From NCBI GenBank assembly GCA_000817105.1, contig JUEP01000007.1, positions 52,811 through 116,810 on the forward strand: a stretch of 64,000 nt of DNA, given 5' to 3'. The DNA comes from a marine actinobacterium MedAcidi-G3 (GTDB taxonomy: Bacteria; Actinomycetota; Acidimicrobiia; Acidimicrobiales; Poriferisodalaceae). Positions 8,076 to 16,972 of this stretch are shown in pieces (within the stretch, counting starts at the first letter, position 1; each line of letters opens with the position of its first letter). The notes below the pieces were generated by a model. That model did not search any database. It was not told where the DNA came from and saw nothing but the letters and a program-made list of their open reading frames with translations. Both the position numbers and the translations under genes were made by a program.

Positions 8076-9119
8076 ATGAGCAGTTCTCGAGACAGAGTCG
8101 AATCTGGTTACCAGGCAGTCGGGCAATTGTTTCACCGTTACCTAACGGGTCTTATTCTCGCTCTCGTTGTTGAAACCGGGACAGAGAAAGCCGCACGAGT
8201 GGTGCAAGGACTTTTCCGTCGCCAACAAGAAGAGCGCTTTCTGCCAGGATTGGAGAAGCTCGGCTTGCTTGATGAATCTGCTGCTGTCGCTTGCGCCAAA
8301 TATCACTATCTTTCGAATCATTTAGGTGGAGTGTCAGTCGTTTTTATTCCCGAATCCGAAAAAAAAGCCTGGATCAGGTACGCGCCGCCTAGATGGATCT
8401 TTGATGGAACGGCTATAGCTGCTATTCCCACTGAAGTATCGAGGGCAATGTTGTGGGGTTGGCATGCCAATAATGGGGTTTTGCTCGATAACCCGAAACT
8501 GGGTTTCGTGTGTACAGGTCAGACAGTTGACGGCCTGCCGGGGCTCGAGGGGTATTACATAGAAGAAGAGGAAGAGCTTTCCGCTGGTAATCGATTGAGA
8601 TTTAATTACGGCGAGAGTAGTCCTCCAGTTAACTACGCGGACTTGCCAGTTCTAGACAACGAAGAATGGCCGTCTGAGCGCCTCTTGAAGGTGGCTCGGA
8701 ACTACAGCATGGATTACATACGGAACATTATTCCGGTGATGTCTCAGGAGTTGGGTCCGTTAGCCGCTCAAGGCATTCTCTACCGAACCGGACGCAAGAT
8801 AGGAATGCAGTATTCGTTAGAAACTCAGAGGGTCTTGGGTCTAGACGAACCGATAGATGTTCTCGAGGCGCTCTTAGCGGCTCAAGGAGATGTTTTGGGC
8901 CGTGTTGGCGCCAACTTGTCCCAGACCTCTTGGCGTTTGATGAACGGCCTGGAAACAGAAAGCACTCCTGAGTGGATGGATGGTCTAGTCGGGTTATGGG
9001 AAGGTGTTCTTCTGGTAATGGAGCCGCACCTTCGTCTGAATCTTCTTGAAAGGCTTGATATGGGTGAAGAAGCGTTTTTATGGAGGGTGACAAAAACAGG
9101 CCGCCCCAAGAAGTTCTAA
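8076..9119 (+). CDS. Hypothetical protein
   Basis: 347-aa ORF with RBS-like gggagcgaag before ATG; no confident family. Confidence 0.75.
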   Translation: MSSSRDRVESGYQAVGQLFHRYLTGLILALVVETGTEKAARVVQGLFRRQQEERFLPGLEKLGLLDESAAVACAKYHYLSNHLGGVSVVFIPESEKKAWIRYAPPRWIFDGTAIAAIPTEVSRAMLWGWHANNGVLLDNPKLGFVCTGQTVDGLPGLEGYYIEEEEELSAGNRLRFNYGESSPPVNYADLPVLDNEEWPSERLLKVARNYSMDYIRNIIPVMSQELGPLAAQGILYRTGRKIGMQYSLETQRVLGLDEPIDVLEALLAAQGDVLGRVGANLSQTSWRLMNGLETESTPEWMDGLVGLWEGVLLVMEPHLRLNLLERLDMGEEAFLWRVTKTGRPKKF

Positions 9120-9997
9120 GACTTAAAGACCTCAACCGTTTTGGTCAGATCATCGAGATACCGCAAAGTTTCATCGGTAGAAGGTAAGTCAAAATTGACT
9201 GGGGTGAAAATAAATTGAGTGACCCCAGCTTCGGCGTATTCCTCAAGTCGTTCTGCGCGTGGGCGCCCCCACACGTAAAGAGAGATGGGAATGGAGGATC
9301 CGTCTCGACCGGCTTCGTCTGCCAAATTTCGAAAACGTTGTATGCCGGCTATGACGTCGGGTTTTCCGCCAACATTCATAACTCCGACATCAATTGGAGC
9401 CCACTCATCGGCGTATTCAGCAGCATGCTTGATGCCTAATGGCCCGGCATTACCAAGGGCTATAGGAACTTTGCCGTTAACGGGTTTAGGAAAGACCCAA
9501 GAACGGGAATAGCTATCCCAGGTGCCCGAAAACTCGGCTTCTTCTTCAGACCAGGCTAAACGTAACCCCTCCACTCGTTCGCGCATGGCGGAGTAGCGCT
9601 TTTTGAATGGTATATCCGGACGATGGTTCTCTAATTCTTCTTCGTTCCAACCGACTCCTATGCCCATTACTACACGACCCTGTGACAACACATCTGCAGT
9701 CGCCACAGTGCATGCAAGGTCCAAAAGGTCGTGCTCCAGTAACAGACAAATGCCGGTTCCCAAAGTCAAGCTTGTGGTCTCTGCCGCTGCAGCTGCTACA
9801 GAGACCCATGGATCCATCATGTGAAAGTAGCTGCCGGGCAACTGGCCTCCATTGGGGTAGGGGCTGCGTCTCTCTACTGGTATGTGACTGTGTTCTGGAA
9901 ACCAGACAGAATCGAAATTACGGCTCTCGAGTTCTCTGGCTAGGTGGCCGGGAAGAATCCCGTCGGCATGATTTCCTGTGAGATAACCAAACTTCAT
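9116..9997 (-). CDS. LLM-class F420-dependent oxidoreductase
   Basis: MKFGYLTGNHADGI...FDSVWFPEHSHIP, LTLGTGICLLLEHDLLDLACTVATADVLSQGRVVMGIGVGWNEEEL. Confidence 0.92.
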   Translation of the reverse strand: MKFGYLTGNHADGILPGHLARELESRNFDSVWFPEHSHIPVERRSPYPNGGQLPGSYFHMMDPWVSVAAAAAETTSLTLGTGICLLLEHDLLDLACTVATADVLSQGRVVMGIGVGWNEEELENHRPDIPFKKRYSAMRERVEGLRLAWSEEEAEFSGTWDSYSRSWVFPKPVNGKVPIALGNAGPLGIKHAAEYADEWAPIDVGVMNVGGKPDVIAGIQRFRNLADEAGRDGSSIPISLYVWGRPRAERLEEYAEAGVTQFIFTPVNFDLPSTDETLRYLDDLTKTVEVFKS

Positions 9998-10094
9998 AAA
10001 TGAATCTTATGACTATCTGGGCATGTAAAGCTGAGTCTTCTATGGTTCGTCTTATGGAAAACCAACTAGCTAAGGCGAATCTCGGGATGGTGAA

Positions 10095-10961
10095 GTGACA
10101 TCTTTATCTATTTGGTTCAGCGGGGCACGACCGCGGACCTGGCCAGCGGCTGTCGTTCCGGTGCTGGTAGGGACCGCCGCTGTTCAGGACAAGCCGGACT
10201 TGTTGAGGGCTCTTTTAGCTTTGGTCGTTGGCTTAGCTTTACAAATAGCAGTGAACTACGCGAATGATTACAGCGACGGAGTGCGCGGGACTGATGACCA
10301 GAGAGTAGGGCCGCAGAGGTTGGTCGCATCAGGAGTGGTTCCTCCTAGAAGCGTGAAACGAGCTGCGTTCTGCTTCTTTGGCGTAGCCGCAAGCGCTGGC
10401 CTTTACCTTTCGTCGGTTACCAGCTGGTGGTTGCTGCTAGTTGGTGCCGCAGCTATAACGGCTGCCTGGTGCTACACCGGAGGTCCTAAACCCTATGGAT
10501 ATAGCGGTCTAGGAGAGTTATTCGTCTTTGTTTTTTTCGGATTAGTAGCCTCTATCGGTACAACCTACATTCAAGATGAGGAAGTCACCCCGCTCGCTGT
10601 GGGGGCCTCGGTGCCCGTTGGCTTGCTAGCTGTCGCCTTGCTAGTAACTAATAATCTGCGCGATTTGCCCGGCGATGGGTTAGCTGGCAAACGGACTCTG
10701 GCTGTCCGTATTGGTGACAAGCCCACTCGGATTCTCTATGTGCTCACAATACTTATGGCATTTCTTTCCTTGCCCTACCTGAGTCTTCTGAGGCCAGGAG
10801 CACTATTAGCGTTGTTGGCCTTACCAGCAGCTATAGCACCAGTTCGATCGGTGCTCAGAGGAACTTCCGGTGTTGGCTTGGTTGCTGTTCTCGGAGCGAC
10901 GGGGAAGTTGCAGATGATCTATGGCACTTTGTTGTGTGTAGGCCTTGCCTTAGGCATCTAA
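10095..10961 (+). CDS. menA: 1,4-dihydroxy-2-naphthoate polyprenyltransferase
   Basis: GTG start; SGARPRTWPAAVVPVLVGTA, NYANDYSDGVRGTDDQRVGPQRLVASG, NNLRDLPGDGLAGKRTLAVRIG. Confidence 0.93.
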   Translation: MTSLSIWFSGARPRTWPAAVVPVLVGTAAVQDKPDLLRALLALVVGLALQIAVNYANDYSDGVRGTDDQRVGPQRLVASGVVPPRSVKRAAFCFFGVAASAGLYLSSVTSWWLLLVGAAAITAAWCYTGGPKPYGYSGLGELFVFVFFGLVASIGTTYIQDEEVTPLAVGASVPVGLLAVALLVTNNLRDLPGDGLAGKRTLAVRIGDKPTRILYVLTILMAFLSLPYLSLLRPGALLALLALPAAIAPVRSVLRGTSGVGLVAVLGATGKLQMIYGTLLCVGLALGI

Positions 10962-10962
10962 G

Positions 10963-11655
10963 TCATTCGGAAAGAGAGCCGAGAAACAGTTGAGTAATTC
11001 CACCGCTGAGTAGAACTCTGTTGACGTCCCTGAACCCAACTGCCTGAAGTCCGCTCAATAGTTCGTAACTTTCAGGAAGGTATTGAACCGATTTTGGAAG
11101 GTACTTGTAGGCGTTCCTGTCGGAGAGTAGAGCCCCGATCTTGGGAACTACTTTTCCAAAGTAAAAGCTGTGTCCCAAACGAAGTAGTGGATTTGAAGGC
11201 TCAGCTACGTCCAGTAATCCAATCCGTCCCCCCGGTTTAAGTACTCGAGATATCTCTGCGAAGAATTCATCCAAATTTGTAAAGTTTCTTAGGGCGAAAC
11301 CACAAGTAACCCCGTCAACGCTGCTGGATGGTATTGGAAGACATAATGCATCGGCTCTAATTAACGGAGCGTCAGTCTTTGCGGCGCTCAACATTCCAGT
11401 ACTGAAATCAATGCCAATCGGGTCAAGCCCATAACGCAAAAGATCGTTGCAGAAGTCACCTGTCCCACACGCAAGGTCTAAAACTACTGACCCTGTAGGC
11501 AGTTGCAATGCCTTGACAGTGCGTCGACGCCACCCAACGTCCATGCGGAACGTCATTAGTCGGTTAACCAGGTCATAGCGGGGCGCGATCTGGTCGAACA
11601 TATTTTCGACAGCGATAGACTTTTCTTCTCCTTGCGGGAGTTCGTCGCTATGCAT
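10963..11655 (-). CDS. menG: Demethylmenaquinone methyltransferase (UbiE/MenG)
   Basis: VENMFDQIAPRYDLVNRLMTFRMDVGWRR, VLDLACGTGDF, GFALRNFTNLDEFFAEISRVLKPGGRIGLLDVAEP. Confidence 0.94.
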   Translation of the reverse strand: MHSDELPQGEEKSIAVENMFDQIAPRYDLVNRLMTFRMDVGWRRRTVKALQLPTGSVVLDLACGTGDFCNDLLRYGLDPIGIDFSTGMLSAAKTDAPLIRADALCLPIPSSSVDGVTCGFALRNFTNLDEFFAEISRVLKPGGRIGLLDVAEPSNPLLRLGHSFYFGKVVPKIGALLSDRNAYKYLPKSVQYLPESYELLSGLQAVGFRDVNRVLLSGGITQLFLGSLSE

Positions 11656-11681
11656 CAGCTTGTCGTCGGGTCGATTGAGTT

Positions 11682-12140
11682 TCAGGTGTAGACGCGGTAA
11701 ATGCACTCAGCTACACAGGCAGGTTTGTCGGATCCCTCGATTTCGAAGATCAATTCGGCGGTGTACTGCGCCCCTCCATCAAATCGAGAAACTTCTTTGA
11801 GGGTAGCTCCCATTCGCACGTTGGAACCGACTGGTACAGGGGCGGTGAAGCGAATTTTGTTAGCCCCATAGTTGACTCCCATTTGGACGTCTCCACCGAT
11901 CACGAATGCCTCTGACATACACATAGGGGCTAGCGAGAGTGTTAGATAGCCGTGAGCAATTGTCGTACCGAATGGTCCGGCCTTTGCTTTTTCTTCGTCC
12001 AAGTGGATCCACTGAAAATCGCCTGTTGCCTCAGCAAACTTTTGGACTTGCTCAGGCGTGATGGAGTGCCATTCGCTATATCCGATTTGCTGCCCGACCC
12101 TGCTTTCAAGATCGTCGATACCGTCAATATGAGTAGTCAT
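11682..12140 (-). CDS. MaoC-family (R)-enoyl-CoA hydratase/dehydratase
   Basis: QQIGYSEWHSITPEQVQKFAEATGDFQWIHLDEEKAKAGPFGTTIAHGYLTLSLAPMC hot-dog motif. Confidence 0.92.
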   Translation of the reverse strand: MTTHIDGIDDLESRVGQQIGYSEWHSITPEQVQKFAEATGDFQWIHLDEEKAKAGPFGTTIAHGYLTLSLAPMCMSEAFVIGGDVQMGVNYGANKIRFTAPVPVGSNVRMGATLKEVSRFDGGAQYTAELIFEIEGSDKPACVAECIYRVYT

Positions 12141-12163
12141 AGATCCGAGTTTAGGGCCATCTG

Positions 12164-12562
12164 TCAGGCGAACCAGATCCTTCTGTATTCCTTACTCTGC
12201 GGGTGGAGCAATAAGACCAGGAGAACTACGTCAAACATCAAGCGCAGCAGAAACCCGAGTAGATCTATGTCGTATCGGATACCTATCCAAAGTGTCGCCA
12301 CCACCGAGTAGATGGCGGCCGAAAGGGCTAATCGAAATCCAAGTTTTTTTTCGTTGGCTATGCCCAGGCCGCCGCCGACAAGCGCTGCCAGGAGCAAGAG
12401 TGGAAATATGCGCGAAGCGAATAGGCCAAGTAAGTCGTAGGGGAGTTGGCGATAATAAACACTGCCGAAGAGAATGATGCTGGCACCACGGAAATAAGCC
12501 AGCATTACGGCGCTATATAAAGTCTGAGGTTGAGTTGGGTTCAGCCAACGGAGGTTGTTCAC
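12164..12562 (-). CDS. Hypothetical membrane protein
   Basis: 132-aa ORF with several hydrophobic segments (FPLLLLAALVGGGLGI, LSAAIYSVVATLWIG, LMFDVVLLVLLL). Confidence 0.65.
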   Translation of the reverse strand: MNNLRWLNPTQPQTLYSAVMLAYFRGASIILFGSVYYRQLPYDLLGLFASRIFPLLLLAALVGGGLGIANEKKLGFRLALSAAIYSVVATLWIGIRYDIDLLGFLLRLMFDVVLLVLLLHPQSKEYRRIWFA

Positions 12563-12595
12563 CTGTTTAGTGTGGCAGAGGCCGAGCCGAAATAC

Positions 12596-13633
12596 TCAGG
12601 GTTTGCGGCGCTTCGTTACTTTCACCCTGTGCTCCGCGCGAAGTTGGCCACAGGCGGCATCAATATCTGTTCCTCTGTTAGCACGAACAGTTGCATTGAC
12701 ACCAAATGATTCCAAAATCTGCTGAAACCACACTATAGATTCTTGATCCGTACCAGGATTTTCGTACCCCGGAGTTGGGTTCAACGGAATGAGGTTGACG
12801 TGTGCATTCAAAGGCCTTGCGAATTCAGCGAGTTCGCGCCCAGCTAATTCAGTGTCGTTAACCCCTGCCATCATGGCCCATTCGAGGCTAATCCGCCTGT
12901 TTTTTGATCGTTTGTAGCTCTGAAGTGCTTCGAATAATTTTCTAAGCGGGTATGTTCGATTCACAGGTGCTAGCTGGTTGCGGGTTTCGTCATTAGCGGA
13001 GTGCAGGGAGACAGCAAGGCTTACAGGCAGGGCTTGATGGGTTAGTCGTTCGATGCCAGGGATAACTCCGACGGTAGAGACAGTTATTTTCCGTGCGCTA
13101 ATCCCGAGATCACGGTGTATCCGTTCAACTGCGGACCAGACGTTGTCAAAGTTTGCTAAGGGTTCCCCCATCCCCATGAAAACGACGTTACTTAGTCTTT
13201 TATCTTTCGAATTTTGGGCCGACCTAACTACTTGTTCGACAATTTCGCCAACTGTCAGATGTCGATCAAAGCCAATCTGACCGGTTGCGCAGAACGAGCA
13301 TGCCATTGCACATCCGGCTTGCGAAGAAACACAGACCGTCGATCGATCTCGATAATGCATGAGGACAGACTCAAGTAAATAGCCATCCCCCAGTTGCCAA
13401 AGTTGTTTAATTGTTTTCCCGTTGTCACTGGTCACTTCCCTTACAGGAGTGAGGGCCGCAGGCAGAAGTTCTTCGATCGTTGAACGTAAGGCCTTTGGGA
13501 TATTTGTAAGCTCGCTTGGCTCTCGGTGCTGGCCGTGTAAACCTTCCCAGACTTGTCCGATTCTGTAACTGGGTTCGCCTTCCAGAAGCTCAGCTAGCTC
13601 GGAGCGAGATATGTCATAGCGAGTCATCACCAC
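12596..13633 (-). CDS. rlmN: 23S rRNA (adenine2503-C2)-methyltransferase, radical SAM
   Basis: CVSSQAGCAMACSFCATGQIGFDRHLTVGEIVEQV, NVVFMGMGEPLANFDNVW, ISLEWAMMAGVNDT. Confidence 0.97.
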   Translation of the reverse strand: MVMTRYDISRSELAELLEGEPSYRIGQVWEGLHGQHREPSELTNIPKALRSTIEELLPAALTPVREVTSDNGKTIKQLWQLGDGYLLESVLMHYRDRSTVCVSSQAGCAMACSFCATGQIGFDRHLTVGEIVEQVVRSAQNSKDKRLSNVVFMGMGEPLANFDNVWSAVERIHRDLGISARKITVSTVGVIPGIERLTHQALPVSLAVSLHSANDETRNQLAPVNRTYPLRKLFEALQSYKRSKNRRISLEWAMMAGVNDTELAGRELAEFARPLNAHVNLIPLNPTPGYENPGTDQESIVWFQQILESFGVNATVRANRGTDIDAACGQLRAEHRVKVTKRRKP

Positions 13634-13665
13634 GCTTCTAGGGTACGGGAGGTAGCTTCGATTGC

Positions 13666-14376
13666 GTGGCGTCTCATCGATATGACGAACATCATCGGGA
13701 TGTAACTGGCGGTGGAGTTAGGGCAGCAGTGTTCGGAGCATCGGACGGTTTAGTTTCGAACGTGTTGCTGATCGTTGGTCTCGCAGGTGCGGATGCGTCA
13801 GCCCCGGTGGTGCGCGCTGCAGGCATCGCAGGTCTTCTCGCAGGGGCTATCTCGATGGCTGCGGGTGAGTATGTATCTGTGCGTGCTCAAAATGATCTCG
13901 TGACGCGAGAAGTTGAAAGGGAAAGACAGGCGTTAGCGGAAGACCCAGAGGAAGAGACCGAGGAGCTAGCAGAGGTTTACATCGAGCGAGGGATGGACCC
14001 AGAACAGGCTCGGGAAATGGCAGAGTTAGTGATGCAAAATCCTGATATGGCCCTCGAAGTTCACGCAAGGGAAGAACTTGGCGTAGCTCCAAATGAGCTT
14101 GCATCGCCACTCAGTTCTGCGGCTTGGTCTTTTTTTGCGTTTGCGATAGGGGCAGTCGTTCCATTGATCCCGTGGTTTGCGTCCTCTTCGTCTGGGGCAG
14201 TCTGGTTTTCAGTTGGTGCTGCAGTAGCCGGTGCAGCATTTATCGGAGCGAGTTTGGCGCTGGCCACTGGACATTCAGTGCTGCGAGGGGTGGCCAGACA
14301 TGTCGGCATAGCGATTGCAGCTGCTCTAGCCATCTATTTCGTTGGTGGAGCCCTAGGGGCGGTCGCAGACCTTTAA
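13666..14376 (+). CDS. VIT1/CCC1-family transporter
   Basis: GTG start; AAVFGASDGLVSNVLLIVGLAGA, GLLAGAISMAAGEYVSVRAQNDL. Confidence 0.92.
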   Translation: MASHRYDEHHRDVTGGGVRAAVFGASDGLVSNVLLIVGLAGADASAPVVRAAGIAGLLAGAISMAAGEYVSVRAQNDLVTREVERERQALAEDPEEETEELAEVYIERGMDPEQAREMAELVMQNPDMALEVHAREELGVAPNELASPLSSAAWSFFAFAIGAVVPLIPWFASSSSGAVWFSVGAAVAGAAFIGASLALATGHSVLRGVARHVGIAIAAALAIYFVGGALGAVADL

Positions 14377-15089
14377 CTGGCTTGGTTGTGCTGCTGGTAG
14401 AGGCGGCGCACAACTTGAACTTCCAAGCCGATATCTCGATATAGATTTACTGCGGGAGTATTGTCGGCATCTACGTAGAGCATTGCTTTTGTAACGGCAG
14501 CATCTTCGAGGTGTTGGTATCCGGCCAAAGTTAAGGCACGGCCAAGGCCTAGGCCATGGAAGTCAGGATGTACGGCTATGACGTATACCTCACCTATTAC
14601 GGGATTCTCGTCCGCGTGAACTTTGGTCCAACAAAAAGCTGCTATCCGGCCGTCTTGTTCGTAAATCCGGAAGCCTTCAGCATCGAACCACGATTCCTTT
14701 TGCCTTTCTTTTAGTAGTTCGACGGTCCATCCGCTTTGTTCTCGATGCCATGAGAAGGCCCGATTGTTTACCTCGCACCATTCTTCTTCGTCTTGCCCGA
14801 TGATGAAGGAGCGGGTCGCAATTTCTGTTCGTTGTCCTAGGGGGATCGATGTCTCCATTCGAAAGAGATCTCTTTGGGCGGTCATTCCCAGCCGTCCTAA
14901 AAGCAGATCAATTTCCTCTGATGGGTGGTCAAGCCAGATGGAGACACCCGTTGAGGTTTGCGACAGAACATCTCGTAACGCCATAGAGAGGGCATCTTGA
15001 GTCCAACGCGAAGCGTCTACCTCTATTAATTGGCCGTCTCTATCCTCTGTAAGAGTTATCGTTGGCGTCTCGGATGGGTCTTCAGTCAC
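14373..15089 (-). CDS. mshD: Mycothiol synthase (MshD-type GNAT), shortened N-terminus
   Basis: EEEWCEVNNRAFSWHREQSGWTVELL, GEVYVIAVHPDFHGLGLGRALTLAGYQHLED, AMLYVDADNTPAVNLYRDIGLE. Confidence 0.85.
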   Translation of the reverse strand: MTEDPSETPTITLTEDRDGQLIEVDASRWTQDALSMALRDVLSQTSTGVSIWLDHPSEEIDLLLGRLGMTAQRDLFRMETSIPLGQRTEIATRSFIIGQDEEEWCEVNNRAFSWHREQSGWTVELLKERQKESWFDAEGFRIYEQDGRIAAFCWTKVHADENPVIGEVYVIAVHPDFHGLGLGRALTLAGYQHLEDAAVTKAMLYVDADNTPAVNLYRDIGLEVQVVRRLYQQHNQAS

Positions 15090-15137
15090 CTTATTGAAGG
15101 TATCGCTACTTGTGACCTAATAAGGTAAACAAACAGT

Positions 15138-15779
15138 ATGGGTAAGCCACGATCGCCTAACGGCAGAGCCCAAGCGGTGCATCATCGGCTGAAATTTGAG
15201 TATGAAGCAATCTGTGAGTTGGTTCACAGCAACCCTTTTGAATTGTTGGTGGCGACCATCTTGTCGGCACAATGCACTGATGTTCGAGTTAACAAAACGA
15301 CGCCGGCGGTGTTTGATCGTTACCCGACTCCGTTTGAGTTAGCGGCTGCTGATCAAGGTGAACTAGAGCAGTTAGTTTATCCCACTGGTTTTTATAAAAA
15401 TAAAGCCAAGAATTTGGTAAAGATGGCCAATCAACTTTTGGATAATCATGGAGGAGAGGTCCCCAAGTCGGTAGGTGACTTAGTTCAGCTTGGAGGTGTC
15501 GGCAGGAAAACAGCTAATGTCATTCGTTCAGTTGCCTTTGGGCTTCCTGGTCTACCGGTAGACACGCATGTCGGACGGTTAGCGAGACGCCTAGGACTTA
15601 CCGAAGAGCAAGACCCGCTAAAGGTAGAAATCGCGTTGAACTCGATGGTTCCCCAATATGAACGAGGGGAGTTTAGTCTTCGAGTGATTCTTCACGGAAG
15701 GCAGATATGTTTCGCTCGAAACCCTCGTTGCGATATCTGTGTTCTAAATGACTTTTGTCCCGCCGCCTTCGATTTTTGA
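15138..15779 (+). CDS. nth: Endonuclease III
   Basis: NPFELLVATILSAQCTDVRVNKTTPAVF, LVQLGGVGRKTANVI, VDTHVGRLARRLGL, C-terminal Fe-S motif C-x6-C-x2-C-x5-C. Confidence 0.96.
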   Translation: MGKPRSPNGRAQAVHHRLKFEYEAICELVHSNPFELLVATILSAQCTDVRVNKTTPAVFDRYPTPFELAAADQGELEQLVYPTGFYKNKAKNLVKMANQLLDNHGGEVPKSVGDLVQLGGVGRKTANVIRSVAFGLPGLPVDTHVGRLARRLGLTEEQDPLKVEIALNSMVPQYERGEFSLRVILHGRQICFARNPRCDICVLNDFCPAAFDF

Positions 15780-15798
15780 TACATAAAGGAGATTTCTA

Positions 15799-16689
15799 AT
15801 GACCATACGACGTGCCGCACATTTTGTTCCCGGCGCTAATGAGAAGATGCTCGAAAAATCATTAGGCACGCAGGCCGATGCCTTAATCCTTGATCTAGAA
15901 GACGCAGTTACACCCGACAATAAGGATTCAGCGCGAGTGACTGTTGCGAGATGGTTGGAAAACGTTGATTTTGGCCGACAGGAACGAGTGGTGAGGGTAA
16001 ATCCACTTGGTAGTCCTTGGTTTCAAAGAGATATAGAAGAGACGATGATTCACCCGCCTGATTCGTATCTGATTCCTAAGGTAAATAATGCGAATGAGAT
16101 TGCTCAAATCGACGAGCTAATTCGAGAAAACGAAGGCCTCTATGGGCATCCCGTTGGGTCTACGAAGTTGCTGATTCTAGGCACTGAAACCCCACAGGGT
16201 TTCCTGAATATCGGTGATCTTGCCGCTAACCCCCGTGTGGACGCGTTGACTTGGGGCGCTGAAGATCTATCTGCCGCTATCGGTTCGAGAGGCAACCGTA
16301 ATGCCGACGGTAGCTATCTCCCGATTTTCGAACATGCTCGGGTCATGTGTCTCCTAGCTGCGACAGCTTGGGAGAAGCAGCCTCTGGATACAGTTTTTGT
16401 TGATTTCAATGACCCTGTAGGTCTGAGATCTGAATGTGCCCAATCAGCAGCTATGGGTTACACCGGCAAGATAACTATTCACCCCAACCAGATAGATATT
16501 GTAAATGATTCATTTACCCCGTCCGAGCAGGAGGTCGGCGAAGCTAGAGAGTTGCTGGAATTATTTGCCGAGAAAGAAGCCGAAGGTCTGATGGCGTTCA
16601 GCTTCAAAGGACAGATGGTGGATGTCCCTCACCTCACTCGAGCTCAAAAAATTGTTGAAATGGCTGAGGTTTTGGCTGAACTTGGGTAG
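15799..16689 (+). CDS. HpcH/HpaI aldolase / CitE-like CoA ester lyase
   Basis: RRAAHFVPGANEKMLEKSLGTQADALILDLEDAVTPDNKDSAR, GYTGKITIHPNQIDIVNDSF. Confidence 0.92.
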   Translation: MTIRRAAHFVPGANEKMLEKSLGTQADALILDLEDAVTPDNKDSARVTVARWLENVDFGRQERVVRVNPLGSPWFQRDIEETMIHPPDSYLIPKVNNANEIAQIDELIRENEGLYGHPVGSTKLLILGTETPQGFLNIGDLAANPRVDALTWGAEDLSAAIGSRGNRNADGSYLPIFEHARVMCLLAATAWEKQPLDTVFVDFNDPVGLRSECAQSAAMGYTGKITIHPNQIDIVNDSFTPSEQEVGEARELLELFAEKEAEGLMAFSFKGQMVDVPHLTRAQKIVEMAEVLAELG

Positions 16690-16699
16690 AGCAACTCGA

Positions 16700-16894
16700 T
16701 TATTCGGGTGGTAGACCGCCCGCTGCCCTGGAAATCCGGCGTTGAGCTGTCTTTAGGCTCCGCTCAACTTCGTACAAATCGAGCGCTACAGCCTCCTCGC
16801 TGGTACCTAATAGTTCGTCGGCAGCAGTGGTAATCCGGTCACTCAATTCTCGGATAGCCGTTTCCAGCGATGAAAGTTCTGCCCGAGAAACCAT
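16700..16894 (-). CDS. Small hypothetical helical protein
   Basis: 64-aa ORF filling the gap between the CoA lyase (convergent) and the hisD upstream region; heptad-like composition. Confidence 0.5.
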   Translation of the reverse strand: MVSRAELSSLETAIRELSDRITTAADELLGTSEEAVALDLYEVERSLKTAQRRISRAAGGLPPE

Positions 16895-16972
16895 ACGAGA
16901 ACCATACAGTCAGGCCTGCGCTTCGCGATATCTACTTCTGTCTGACCTCCAGTCAGCGGTACCCTCAGTAGG

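Noticed and set aside
8728-9135. 135-aa minus-strand ORF antisense to the 8076..9119 gene
   Set aside because: Antisense overlap; the + strand ORF has an RBS and operon context.
16941-16956. Short inverted repeat CTGAC-ctcca-GTCAG upstream of hisD
   Set aside because: 5-bp arms only, no further structure or known his leader pattern seen.
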